A stretch of 64,000 bases of DNA, from positions 1 to 64,000 of the forward strand of contig CAJPGC010000014.1 in the NCBI GenBank assembly GCA_905339405.1. The letters are read 5' to 3'. A program made the translations under genes and the position numbers. Positions 43,610 to 49,802 of this stretch are shown piece after piece. The notes under the pieces are model-generated. The model was not told where the DNA came from. It saw only the letters and a program-made list of their open reading frames with translations, and made no database searches. Source of the DNA: an uncultured bacterium. GTDB taxonomy: Bacteria; Desulfobacterota; GWC2-55-46. The first letter of the stretch is position 1; the number at the start of each line of letters is the position of its first letter.

Positions 43610-44644
43610 TCATTTCGCGTCTTTTGCGCATCTGAAGCCGAAGTTGTTGTTCTTGGTCATGGGGTGGAAGAAGATCCTGTTGAAAGCTGGGGCGCTTATG
43701 CCGCACTTGTAGTAGGTGCAGTCGTACCATGAGCCGCCCTTGAGGACCTTGTACTTCTCTCCGTAGTTCTCGTCGGGGTGGCTGTTCCCCGGATATGGCT
43801 TGAACCAGTTGCCGGTCCACTCGAACGCGTTGCCCGCCATGTCGTATATGCCGTAGTAGCTCTTGCCGTTCTCGAAACTGCCGACCGGCATGGTGTCCTC
43901 GTTGCCGTACTGGGGGGTGTTGCCCTTGTTCTTGTCGAACTTGTCGCCCCATGGGAAGGTGCTGCCTTCGGGGCCCCTGGCGGCCTTTTCCCATTCGATC
44001 TCCGTGGGGAGCCTCTTGCCTTCCCATTTGCAGAACGCGTCGGCGTCCTGCCACGTCACGTAGACTACAGGGTGGTTCTCCTTGCCCTGGGGTATCTTGC
44101 CGCCGGCCCAGTGGGTCGGGGCCGGGCGTCCGGTGGCGTCGACGAAGGATTTGTATCTCGTGTTTGTGACTTCGTATTTGTCGAGGAAGAAATCTTCCAG
44201 GCGCTCGGTGTGCCTCGGCTGGCTCTTGGGCCACCAGTCGTCGGCCCCCATGATGAACTCACCGGCGGGGATGAGGACCATGCCCTTGGGGGCTGGCTGG
44301 GCTTTTTTGGAGGAGGACTTTTTCGGCCCTGGTTTTGAAACCTGGGCCACCTGGAGCTCTTCTCCGGAGTACTTGCGCATCTCAGTCGTCGGCGCGGCGT
44401 GCGGGGCGCCGTAGCGCGAGTTCATGTCTAGGTATTTGTCACTTAGCCCGGGGCCGTGGCATTCCACGCAGGTCTCGTCCCGCGTATAGTCTATCGAGTA
44501 GCGCCTGTCCTGGGTATGGCACTTCGTGCAGTCCGGCTCTCCTGTCACCGGGTCGTACTCGGAGCTCTGATTTGAGGCCGCGAGCGCCGGGACCAAAGCC
44601 AGGAAGCATATCGCTCCGATGCCTTTGAGCATACTGCGTTTCAT
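43610..44644 (-). CDS. Diheme c-type / formylglycine-generating-enzyme-like fusion protein
   Basis: 344 residues. Signal peptide to about residue 23 (ALVPALAAS). Two heme c sites follow: DCTKCHTQDRRYSIDYTRDETCVECHGPG. After a Lys/Pro/Ser linker (~residues 95-120) comes a complete FGE-sulfatase domain: GMVLIPAGEFIMGADDWWPKSQPRHTERLEDFFLDKYEVTNTRYKSFV, CKWEGKRLPTEIEWEKAARGPEGSTFPWGDKF, YDMAGNAFEWTGNWF. The active-site region reads LKGGSWYDCTYYKCGIS, where C-TYYK-C has the same CX4C spacing as the copper-binding cysteine pair of true FGEs (human C336/C341). It may be an electron-coupled periplasmic oxidase. Terminal domain ends FGFRCAKDAK. Confidence 0.92.
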   Translation of the reverse strand: MKRSMLKGIGAICFLALVPALAASNQSSEYDPVTGEPDCTKCHTQDRRYSIDYTRDETCVECHGPGLSDKYLDMNSRYGAPHAAPTTEMRKYSGEELQVAQVSKPGPKKSSSKKAQPAPKGMVLIPAGEFIMGADDWWPKSQPRHTERLEDFFLDKYEVTNTRYKSFVDATGRPAPTHWAGGKIPQGKENHPVVYVTWQDADAFCKWEGKRLPTEIEWEKAARGPEGSTFPWGDKFDKNKGNTPQYGNEDTMPVGSFENGKSYYGIYDMAGNAFEWTGNWFKPYPGNSHPDENYGEKYKVLKGGSWYDCTYYKCGISAPAFNRIFFHPMTKNNNFGFRCAKDAK

Positions 44645-44704
44645 CTGTTACCTCTGAGGGAAGAAGCGGCCGCCGGGAAAAGAAGGGGCGCTTCGAATTT
44701 GTGA

Positions 44705-44742
44705 TAATGTAAAAAACCGGCGGCCCGTTTACCGGGCAGCCG
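44705..44742 (-). terminator. Terminator after the monoheme cytochrome gene
   Basis: Minus-strand CGGCtGCCCG-gtaaa-CGGGCcGCCG stem with one mismatch, then GTTTTTTAC. It separates the gene ending at 44766 from the heme-FGE fusion gene. Confidence 0.7.
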
Positions 44743-44765
44743 AGGGATGACGTCCTTCTGCGCCG

Positions 44766-45251
44766 TCAGGGCTTTTGCCCGGCCGCCTTTTTGCCTTCCT
44801 TTTCGAGGTGCCTTATGTACCAGAGCACGTTCCAGCGCTCGTGGTCGGTAAGCACCTCCTGCCACCTGGGCATCGACATGGCCTCGCCGCCGATGTCCCT
44901 GTGTATGCCTTCCGTTATGGACTTGAAGAGTTCCTCGTCGGTTTTGCCCATCCGTTTGGCGTCTTCCACGAAATTGGCAGGATGCGGCGAGAGCGCTATG
45001 CCTACCGGCCCGTCTCCGTAACCCTTGTAGCCGTGGCAGAAGTGGCAGTACTGCTCGTATATTTCCTTGCCCTTCACGAGGTCAGCCTCGGCCGGCTTGC
45101 CTGCGCCCTGGACGCCCTCGGATGCGGATGATCCTTTCGGGGACTCCTGCCCCTTGTCGCCGGTGCATCCGTAGAGCGCGCCTGACAATAGAAAGACTGC
45201 GGCAAGCGCGGCCCGGCCCATGGAAACAAACCCACTCATTGGATCCCTCAT
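44766..45251 (-). CDS. Monoheme class I cytochrome c lipoprotein
   Basis: 161 residues as listed; an internal ATG at 45239 (MSGFVSMGRAALAAVFLLSGALYGC) is equally likely because AGGAGG sits only two bases before the first ATG. Lipobox LYGC. After a Ser/Gly/Glu linker the cytochrome domain runs from GKEIYEQYCHFCHGYKGYGDGPVGIALSPHPANF to GEAMSMPRWQEVLTDHERWNVLWYIRHL. CHFCH binds heme; the Met in MSMPRW is the expected second axial ligand. A small periplasmic electron carrier tethered to a membrane. Terminated separately from downstream genes. Confidence 0.92.
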   Translation of the reverse strand: MRDPMSGFVSMGRAALAAVFLLSGALYGCTGDKGQESPKGSSASEGVQGAGKPAEADLVKGKEIYEQYCHFCHGYKGYGDGPVGIALSPHPANFVEDAKRMGKTDEELFKSITEGIHRDIGGEAMSMPRWQEVLTDHERWNVLWYIRHLEKEGKKAAGQKP

Positions 45252-45276
45252 GCCTCCTGATATCTTTAACGTCTGA

Positions 45277-46308
45277 TTAATCGAACTTCTTGAGGTATTC
45301 TATCTTCGAGGCCTTCCTGATGCCGTCCAGCCAGCCGTTCCAGAGGCTCTTGAACTCTTTTTCCTCAAGCTCGTGTTCGAGGTTTTTCTGGTTCAGTTCC
45401 TCGAATTTTTTCTGCACTGAAGGCTTCCTGCCTTCAATTTTGAGGACGTGGTATCCGTATATGGTCATCACCGGGCCGGAGATCTCGCCGGCCTTGAGTT
45501 TCCCTGCCGCTTCCTCTATCTCCGGGAAAAGGCTGCCCTTGTGGGCCCAGCCCATGTCGCCGCCTTTCTTGGCGAAGGGGTCCTCGGAGCGCTCAGACGC
45601 CAGCTTGGCGAAATCCGTGCCTTCTTTCGCCAGCTTGCTTATCTCTTCGGCCTTTTTCCTCGATTCGTTCCAGACCCTTTGTCCGCCGGACGGGTCGGCC
45701 TTGATGAGGATGGACCTCAGGTGCACCTGCTCGGGTTCCTTGAACTTATCCATGTTTTTCTTGTAATAATCACGAAGGAAGGCCTCGTTTACGCTCTCGG
45801 CGGCCTTTTTCTTGAATTCTTCTGTCTTGAGCTTGGAGACCCTTACCACGACGATGTCCTGCTTGAAGTCGTTCTTCAGGTCATCGATGGTCAGGTTGCT
45901 CCTCTTCAGCACCTTGTCGAGCGAGTCACCCTTGGGGAGTTTTTTCTTCAGGTCCTTGACCTGCTGGTCTATTTCCTTTTTCTCGACCTTGTCGAGCTTG
46001 TTCTCCTTGGCGTACTTGTATATGAGTTCGCTGTTGATGATGTTCTCCAGCGCCTTTTTCTGTATCCCCTTCAAGCGTTCTTCGGAAACAGCGTTATGGT
46101 ACGTCACCAGCGGCATCAGGTTGTTAGTGGCGGTGTCCAGGTCGTTCTGGGTTATTTTCTTTCCGTTAACCGTCACGACGACCTGAGCGCCGGGGTTCTG
46201 CTGGACCTGCGCGCTTTGAGGGGTCGCAGCTATGGCCGGCAGGGCCGGGAATAGGAGCGCCGCCGCGAACAGCGAGGCGATAACGGTTCTCTTGGAGAAG
46301 CTCATCAT
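45277..46308 (-). CDS. Periplasmic peptidyl-prolyl isomerase (PpiC/SurA-like)
   Basis: 343 residues from ATG 46308, preceded by GGAGG with eight-base spacing; the track start at 46368 has no such site. Signal peptide MSFSKRTVIASLFAAALLFPALPAIAA. The N-terminal SurA-like helical part (QVVVTVNGKKITQNDLDTATNNLM...) leads to a parvulin domain: PEQVHLRSILIKADPSGGQRVWNESRKKAEEISKLAKEGTDFAKLASERSEDPFAKKGGDMGWAHKGSLFPEIEEAAGKLKAGEISGPVMTIYGYHVLKIEGR. Folding helper for exported proteins; its neighbour is the exported tetraheme cytochrome. Parvulins also accompany cytochrome gene sets in Geobacter. Confidence 0.93.
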   Translation of the reverse strand: MMSFSKRTVIASLFAAALLFPALPAIAATPQSAQVQQNPGAQVVVTVNGKKITQNDLDTATNNLMPLVTYHNAVSEERLKGIQKKALENIINSELIYKYAKENKLDKVEKKEIDQQVKDLKKKLPKGDSLDKVLKRSNLTIDDLKNDFKQDIVVVRVSKLKTEEFKKKAAESVNEAFLRDYYKKNMDKFKEPEQVHLRSILIKADPSGGQRVWNESRKKAEEISKLAKEGTDFAKLASERSEDPFAKKGGDMGWAHKGSLFPEIEEAAGKLKAGEISGPVMTIYGYHVLKIEGRKPSVQKKFEELNQKNLEHELEEKEFKSLWNGWLDGIRKASKIEYLKKFD

Positions 46309-46336
46309 GCTAAAAACCTCCGGATTTATTGGTCGT

Positions 46337-46365
46337 ATTATAATACAAAGGGCTGAAAGAATAAA
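46337..46365 (-). promoter_or_regulatory. Possible promoter for the PpiC gene
   Basis: Minus-strand TATAAT (46342-46337) with TTTATT 17 nt upstream; about 29 nt before ATG 46308. The surrounding 295-nt gap 46309-46603 contains only this and the cytochrome terminator. Confidence 0.4.
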
Positions 46366-46535
46366 CACTTAAAAACTCGGAACTTAACGCCGGAACCAGC
46401 CGGGCAACCCCTTGTTTTTACGCAAACGGCAAGCCTTCGGAAGCAGGTCAGGTCATTCTATTCTTTTTGCCTGAAAAGACCATTATGGCCGGATTAAAAA
46501 TTTTTAATAAGCTTTTTTGCGGGCGTTTGGGAGGA

Positions 46536-46573
46536 TAAAAAAAAGGGGCCGGCTGATGCCGGCCCCTTTTTTT
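46536..46573. terminator. Strong bidirectional terminator after the tetraheme cytochrome gene
   Basis: AAAAAAAAGGGGCCGGC-tgat-GCCGGCCCCTTTTTTT, a perfect GC stem with A- and T-tracts on both sides. Confidence 0.92.
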
Positions 46574-46603
46574 GAACCCTCGGCCCTGAGGCCGGGAGCT
46601 TTA

Positions 46604-47506
46604 TTACTTGTTGTGGCAGGTTCTGCAGAGGCCGGAACCGGAGTTTCCGCCGACCCTTCTGAGGAACAGACCGTTGTTCTCGGGCTCCTGCAGGTCGGTC
46701 GTCGACCAGTAGGTTCCGTCGATCTCGTTCCAGGACTTGTTGTTGAAGTGGGGATCGTGGCAGCTCGAGCACTCTACCTTGTCGTCCCTGAGGAGATCCT
46801 GGATGGTCGCGCCGGCATCGATGTAGCCCTTCACGGCCCAGAGGTTCTTGGTCAGGTTGCCGCCATCAAAGGTCGCGGCGGAAGCAGCCAGTTCAGCGGC
46901 CACGTCGATGGCGAAGATGGTCGTGGTCTTGTCCCTGAGGCCGGCGACGCCCTCGGTGTAGGTTACGGACACCGGGTGGTCGTTGGAGAGGTTAAGGCCG
47001 ATGTTCAACCTGCCGGAGGTCATGAAGTCGGAGACGGTGGTGTTGACGGCCGGGTCCCAGAACGACCACTGCCTGTCGGAGCCGGTGGCGGTCACGCCGG
47101 ACTTACCGGGGGTGTTGAGGAGGTTGTCGAAGGTGGTCACACCATCGTGGCAGCTCAAGCAGGCCAGCGAGGTGGATCCTACGTCACCAGAGACTATCGT
47201 GCTGCCGCCAAGGGTGGTGCCATAGGCGGTGAAGGAAGTGGGAGCAGAGGTGCCCCTGTTCCACAACGGCTTCAGGTTGTTCGTGGTGTTGGTGTGGTGA
47301 GGCGTGTGACAGAATACGCATATCTCGGTGGTGCCGGTGCTGCCGGTGGTGGTGATGTGCTCACCGAGGGAACCCAGGTTATGCCTCGAGTTACCGATGC
47401 CAGCGGCGGCGTCGCCGTCGTTGTAAGTGTCAACAGCGGAGGCGGTGCCTACCGCGATAAAGCCTACTGAAGCTACTGCGAGCGCGAGTGTAAGGAACCT
47501 TTTCAT
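46604..47506 (-). CDS. Exported tetraheme c-type cytochrome, OmcE-like candidate
   Basis: 300 residues from ATG 47506 (AAGGAG eight bases before); the track frame extends further but MKRFLTLALAVASVGFIAVGTASA is plainly the signal peptide. Four heme c motifs in order: CVFCHTPHH, CLSCHDG, CSSCHDPH, CRTCHNK at the C-terminus. The first and third show the C-x2-CH-x-PH pattern of doubled-CxxCH cytochromes. Long Thr/Ser/Asn/Gly-rich spacers between hemes are like those of surface-exposed filament cytochromes such as Geobacter OmcE (tetraheme) and OmcS. Own strong promoter, ~180-nt structured leader and own terminator indicate high separate expression. Filament formation is inference. Confidence 0.9.
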   Translation of the reverse strand: MKRFLTLALAVASVGFIAVGTASAVDTYNDGDAAAGIGNSRHNLGSLGEHITTTGSTGTTEICVFCHTPHHTNTTNNLKPLWNRGTSAPTSFTAYGTTLGGSTIVSGDVGSTSLACLSCHDGVTTFDNLLNTPGKSGVTATGSDRQWSFWDPAVNTTVSDFMTSGRLNIGLNLSNDHPVSVTYTEGVAGLRDKTTTIFAIDVAAELAASAATFDGGNLTKNLWAVKGYIDAGATIQDLLRDDKVECSSCHDPHFNNKSWNEIDGTYWSTTDLQEPENNGLFLRRVGGNSGSGLCRTCHNK

Positions 47507-47565
47507 TATAGTGACTCCTTGGTGGTTTTTTAGTGTTGCCGTTTGTTTCGCTGTTCCCTTTGACA

Positions 47566-47633
47566 GGCATTTTTTATTTTGGGCAATAAAAAATGCCGTC
47601 AATCCCCGCCAAACATCGGCAGAATCGCGGCAT
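47566..47633 (-). promoter_or_regulatory. Overlapping hairpins in the cytochrome leader
   Basis: In the minus-strand transcript, ATGCCG...CGGCAT (47628-47633 with 47593-47598) encloses CTGCC/GGCGG and is followed by TTTTTTATT, a terminator-like stem. The same GGCATTTTTTATT (47597-47585) can instead form a perfect 13-bp hairpin with AATAAAAAATGCC (47578-47566). A CTGGAGG/CCTCCGG hairpin lies further upstream (about 47649-47674). The three fill the 5' UTR. No c-di-GMP riboswitch consensus was found. Confidence 0.5.
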
Positions 47634-47693
47634 CATCACCAGCATATCATCCGGAGGCCCACCATGAACCTCCAGAGTTCCTTAGCTAGCCAC

Positions 47694-47721
47694 ATTATAC
47701 TCCCGGGTTAAAAAATGTCAA
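47694..47721 (-). promoter_or_regulatory. Consensus sigma70 promoter of the tetraheme cytochrome gene
   Basis: Exact TTGACA (minus strand 47721-47716), 16-nt spacer, exact TATAAT (47699-47694). Predicted transcript start is about 47687, 180 nt before the ATG. The 308-nt gap 47507-47814 therefore holds this promoter, its leader and the terminator of the NHL gene. Confidence 0.8.
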
Positions 47722-47767
47722 TAGGAAAAATTAACGGATTTTAATGGATGGGGGAAAAAGGTGGAAT

Positions 47768-47802
47768 AAAAAAAAGGCCGCCCCGGCGGGGCGGCCTTTT
47801 TG
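47768..47802. terminator. Terminator after the NHL-propeller gene
   Basis: AAAAAGGCCGCCCC-ggc-GGGGCGGCCTTTTT, perfect GC stem with A/T tracts on each side. Confidence 0.9.
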
Positions 47803-47814
47803 AGAGCTGTCACT

Positions 47815-48852
47815 TTACTTTTTTACCTGGGACGACCTGGCTTTCGATTTTTCGCCGAGGTACTCGAAAACGTTTATCCTGCGGTTCCAGGAATCCACGA
47901 CGTAGATGTAGTCTTCATGGTCGACCACCATGCCCGCGGGCAGTATCATCTGCGACCTGTCGCTGCCGTAAGAGGAGAAAGCGAGGAGCACCTGCCCCTC
48001 GTCATTGAATATCTGCACGTTGTTGAAAGCGGCGTCCACAACGTAGATGTGCCCTTCGCTGTCCACGCCTACGCCCTTGGGACGGGCGAACATGCCGGGG
48101 GCGTCGCCGAACTGGCCGAAGGCCCTGATGAGCTTTCCGTCCTTGTCGAAGATCTGTATCCTTCCGTTCATGGTGTCGACGACGTAGAGGTTGCCCTTGT
48201 TGTCGATGCCGAGGTGGGACGGGAAGTTGAACTCGCCTTCTTCCTTGCCCCTCTTGCCTATGGTGCCGGTGTGCTTTAGCGTGTCGAGGTCGAAGACCTT
48301 GATGTTATGTGTATGCGTGTCCGTCACGTACAGCTTCCTGTTGACGCTGTCAGCTATGATGCCGCTCGGCTGCTTGAACGGTTCATCCGGCTGCAGGTAG
48401 CCGAGTATCTTCGCGGTCGCGTCCAGGACCGTCACCTTGTCCACCTGTGAGTCGGTCACGAACACCCTGCCGTCGGTGTCGGCCGTCACTCCTATCGGCT
48501 TGTAGAAGATCTTCGCGCCCAGGCCGCCCAGGGTCGCCATCTTTGATTTCTTGGGGTCGAAGATGAACACGTCCGAGTTGGCCGTATCGGTGACGTAGAT
48601 CTTGCCGTCGTTGCCGACGAAGACGCCCATCGGCTTTTTCAGGAGCATGCCCGCCTCTCCGCCGAGGAGCAGGTTGGTCGCCATGCCGCTGCCGCTGAAG
48701 TCCACGCTTCCCTTGTAAGCTCTCAGGTATTTTATTTTAGGCTCGTCAGGCGGCTCCGGCCAGACCAGGTCGGGCAGCGGGGGCGCCGCGCATCCGTATA
48801 TGGCCGCGCTGACGGTTATCATCACAAAAAGCTTTTTAAGGATTTTTTTCAT
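47815..48852 (-). CDS. NHL-repeat (six-bladed beta-propeller) lipoprotein
   Basis: 345 residues from ATG 48852 (GAGGGA six bases before). Signal peptide MKKILKKLFVMITVSAAIYGC with a lipobox Cys. The propeller is built of repeated blades: MGVFVGNDGKIYVTDTANSDVFIFD, IGVTADTDGRVFVTDSQVDKVTVLD, SGIIADSVNRKLYVTDTHTHNIKVFD, SHLGIDNKGNLYVVDTMNGRIQIFD, KGVGVDSEGHIYVVDAAFNNVQIF, AGMVVDHEDYIYVVDSWNRRINVFEYLG. NHL proteins of this sort often sit beside outer-surface multiheme cytochromes and are thought to be adhesion or assembly partners. Transcribed separately from the tetraheme gene, which follows it. Confidence 0.93.
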   Translation of the reverse strand: MKKILKKLFVMITVSAAIYGCAAPPLPDLVWPEPPDEPKIKYLRAYKGSVDFSGSGMATNLLLGGEAGMLLKKPMGVFVGNDGKIYVTDTANSDVFIFDPKKSKMATLGGLGAKIFYKPIGVTADTDGRVFVTDSQVDKVTVLDATAKILGYLQPDEPFKQPSGIIADSVNRKLYVTDTHTHNIKVFDLDTLKHTGTIGKRGKEEGEFNFPSHLGIDNKGNLYVVDTMNGRIQIFDKDGKLIRAFGQFGDAPGMFARPKGVGVDSEGHIYVVDAAFNNVQIFNDEGQVLLAFSSYGSDRSQMILPAGMVVDHEDYIYVVDSWNRRINVFEYLGEKSKARSSQVKK

Positions 48853-48924
48853 CTTCTTCCCTCTGTTTTTCAAGGTGTGAAGCAGCGGCAAAAGCCTGGT
48901 CTTATTATTACAGTCCAAAGTCAA

Positions 48925-48979
48925 ATCTTACAATGCACGCCGAGCCCAAGTCAAGAGCAACTTGGGTAAGTGCCCAAGT
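48925..48979 (-). promoter_or_regulatory. Promoter with ACTTGGG repeat sites upstream of the NHL gene
   Basis: Minus-strand TTGACT (48954-48949), 18-nt spacer, TAAGAT (48930-48925). Just upstream of the -35 is a perfect 7-bp palindrome ACTTGGG-N6-CCCAAGT (48960-48979), and a third CCCAAGT (48945-48951) overlaps the -35 hexamer. The arrangement suits a dimeric regulator with an extra half-site. Confidence 0.5.
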
Positions 48980-49017
48980 ATTAAAAAGATTTAACGTTCT
49001 TTTAAGCGTCCTGTTTT

Positions 49018-49644
49018 TTATTTCCAGCGCTCTTTTTCAAGCGACTGGCCCTTTAGAACTATATGGCACCTGATGCAGTTCTCTCTCGGCCAGAAGGTGA
49101 AGGCGACCTTGCCGTGGCACCTGCCGCACCACTGGCCCTTGAATATCTCGTCCATGGTAATGGGGTTCGCGCCGGCTTCAGGAATGAATATCTTCGGGTG
49201 GCAGTTGTTGCAGCTAAGCCAGTAAGTGTGTATGGAGTGTGGGAACATGACGTTGGCCATCAGCGGGACCTTGGCCTCTATGAATATGTTGAGGTGCAGC
49301 GGCGGCTCGTCTTCCACTCCGGCCTCCAGAGAGCCCTTCGGGTTGATATAACCGTTCACGACGGCTGCCGTCCAGTTGACGTTCCCGGCCGGGTCCTTGG
49401 GCAGCGAATCGAGGGCGCGGATCTCGGTCGTGCCCCTTTTAATGACGGCCCTGTTGGCCATCTCCTTGTAGAATTTTTCGTAATAATCGTCGGCCTGGCC
49501 GAAGTCGTCGACCTTTCTATGGGGGCGGTCCGCGTTTATTATTTCGTCAAATGATTCGCCGCATCCGGCAAGCGAGATGAGAAAAAACAGCAGGATGAAC
49601 AGGGGCATAGCCCCGCGGGTTTTCTTTCTTGGAGAGGTCTTCAA
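49018..49644 (-). CDS. Triheme c7-type cytochrome lipoprotein
   Basis: 208 residues, TTG start; the alternative ATG at 49608 (MPLFILLFFLISLAGC) would shorten the basic N-region. Lipobox LAGC. The N-terminal ~110 residues have no motifs. The C-terminal part has FPHSIHTYWLSCNNCHPKIFIPEAG, GQWCGRCHGKVAFTFWPRENCIRCHIVLKG: three CxxCH sites and two upstream His in the arrangement of c7-type triheme domains found in Geobacter electron-transfer loci. Probably a periplasmic-side or outer-membrane-anchored electron carrier feeding the other cytochromes. Divergent from the ParA gene. Confidence 0.9.
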   Translation of the reverse strand: MKTSPRKKTRGAMPLFILLFFLISLAGCGESFDEIINADRPHRKVDDFGQADDYYEKFYKEMANRAVIKRGTTEIRALDSLPKDPAGNVNWTAAVVNGYINPKGSLEAGVEDEPPLHLNIFIEAKVPLMANVMFPHSIHTYWLSCNNCHPKIFIPEAGANPITMDEIFKGQWCGRCHGKVAFTFWPRENCIRCHIVLKGQSLEKERWK

Positions 49645-49802
49645 ATCTGCACCTGAAAAACGGGAGGGCGGTTGCGGTTTTTATATTTTTACAGCCCTAA
49701 CCTAAGTTGTACTATAGCGGAGGAGAGTTTGTCAAGCGTTTAACAGTCCATATTCCTTCAATAATATTGACAATTCTTCTTAAAAAGATAATCATAGGGC
49801 TC

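Noticed and set aside
46517-47470. 317-residue + strand ORF opposite the tetraheme cytochrome
   Set aside because: Gly/Val-rich antisense frame; the minus strand carries four CxxCH motifs, a signal peptide, promoter and terminator.
47600-47690. c-di-GMP (GEMM) riboswitch in the cytochrome leader
   Set aside because: The conserved GGGCAAACC and GACGCAAAGCC segments are absent, though gggcctccgg gave a superficial likeness.
48955-48980. Sigma54 promoter in the NHL upstream region
   Set aside because: TGGGCAC and TTGCT are nine bases apart instead of the required spacing between GG and GC elements.
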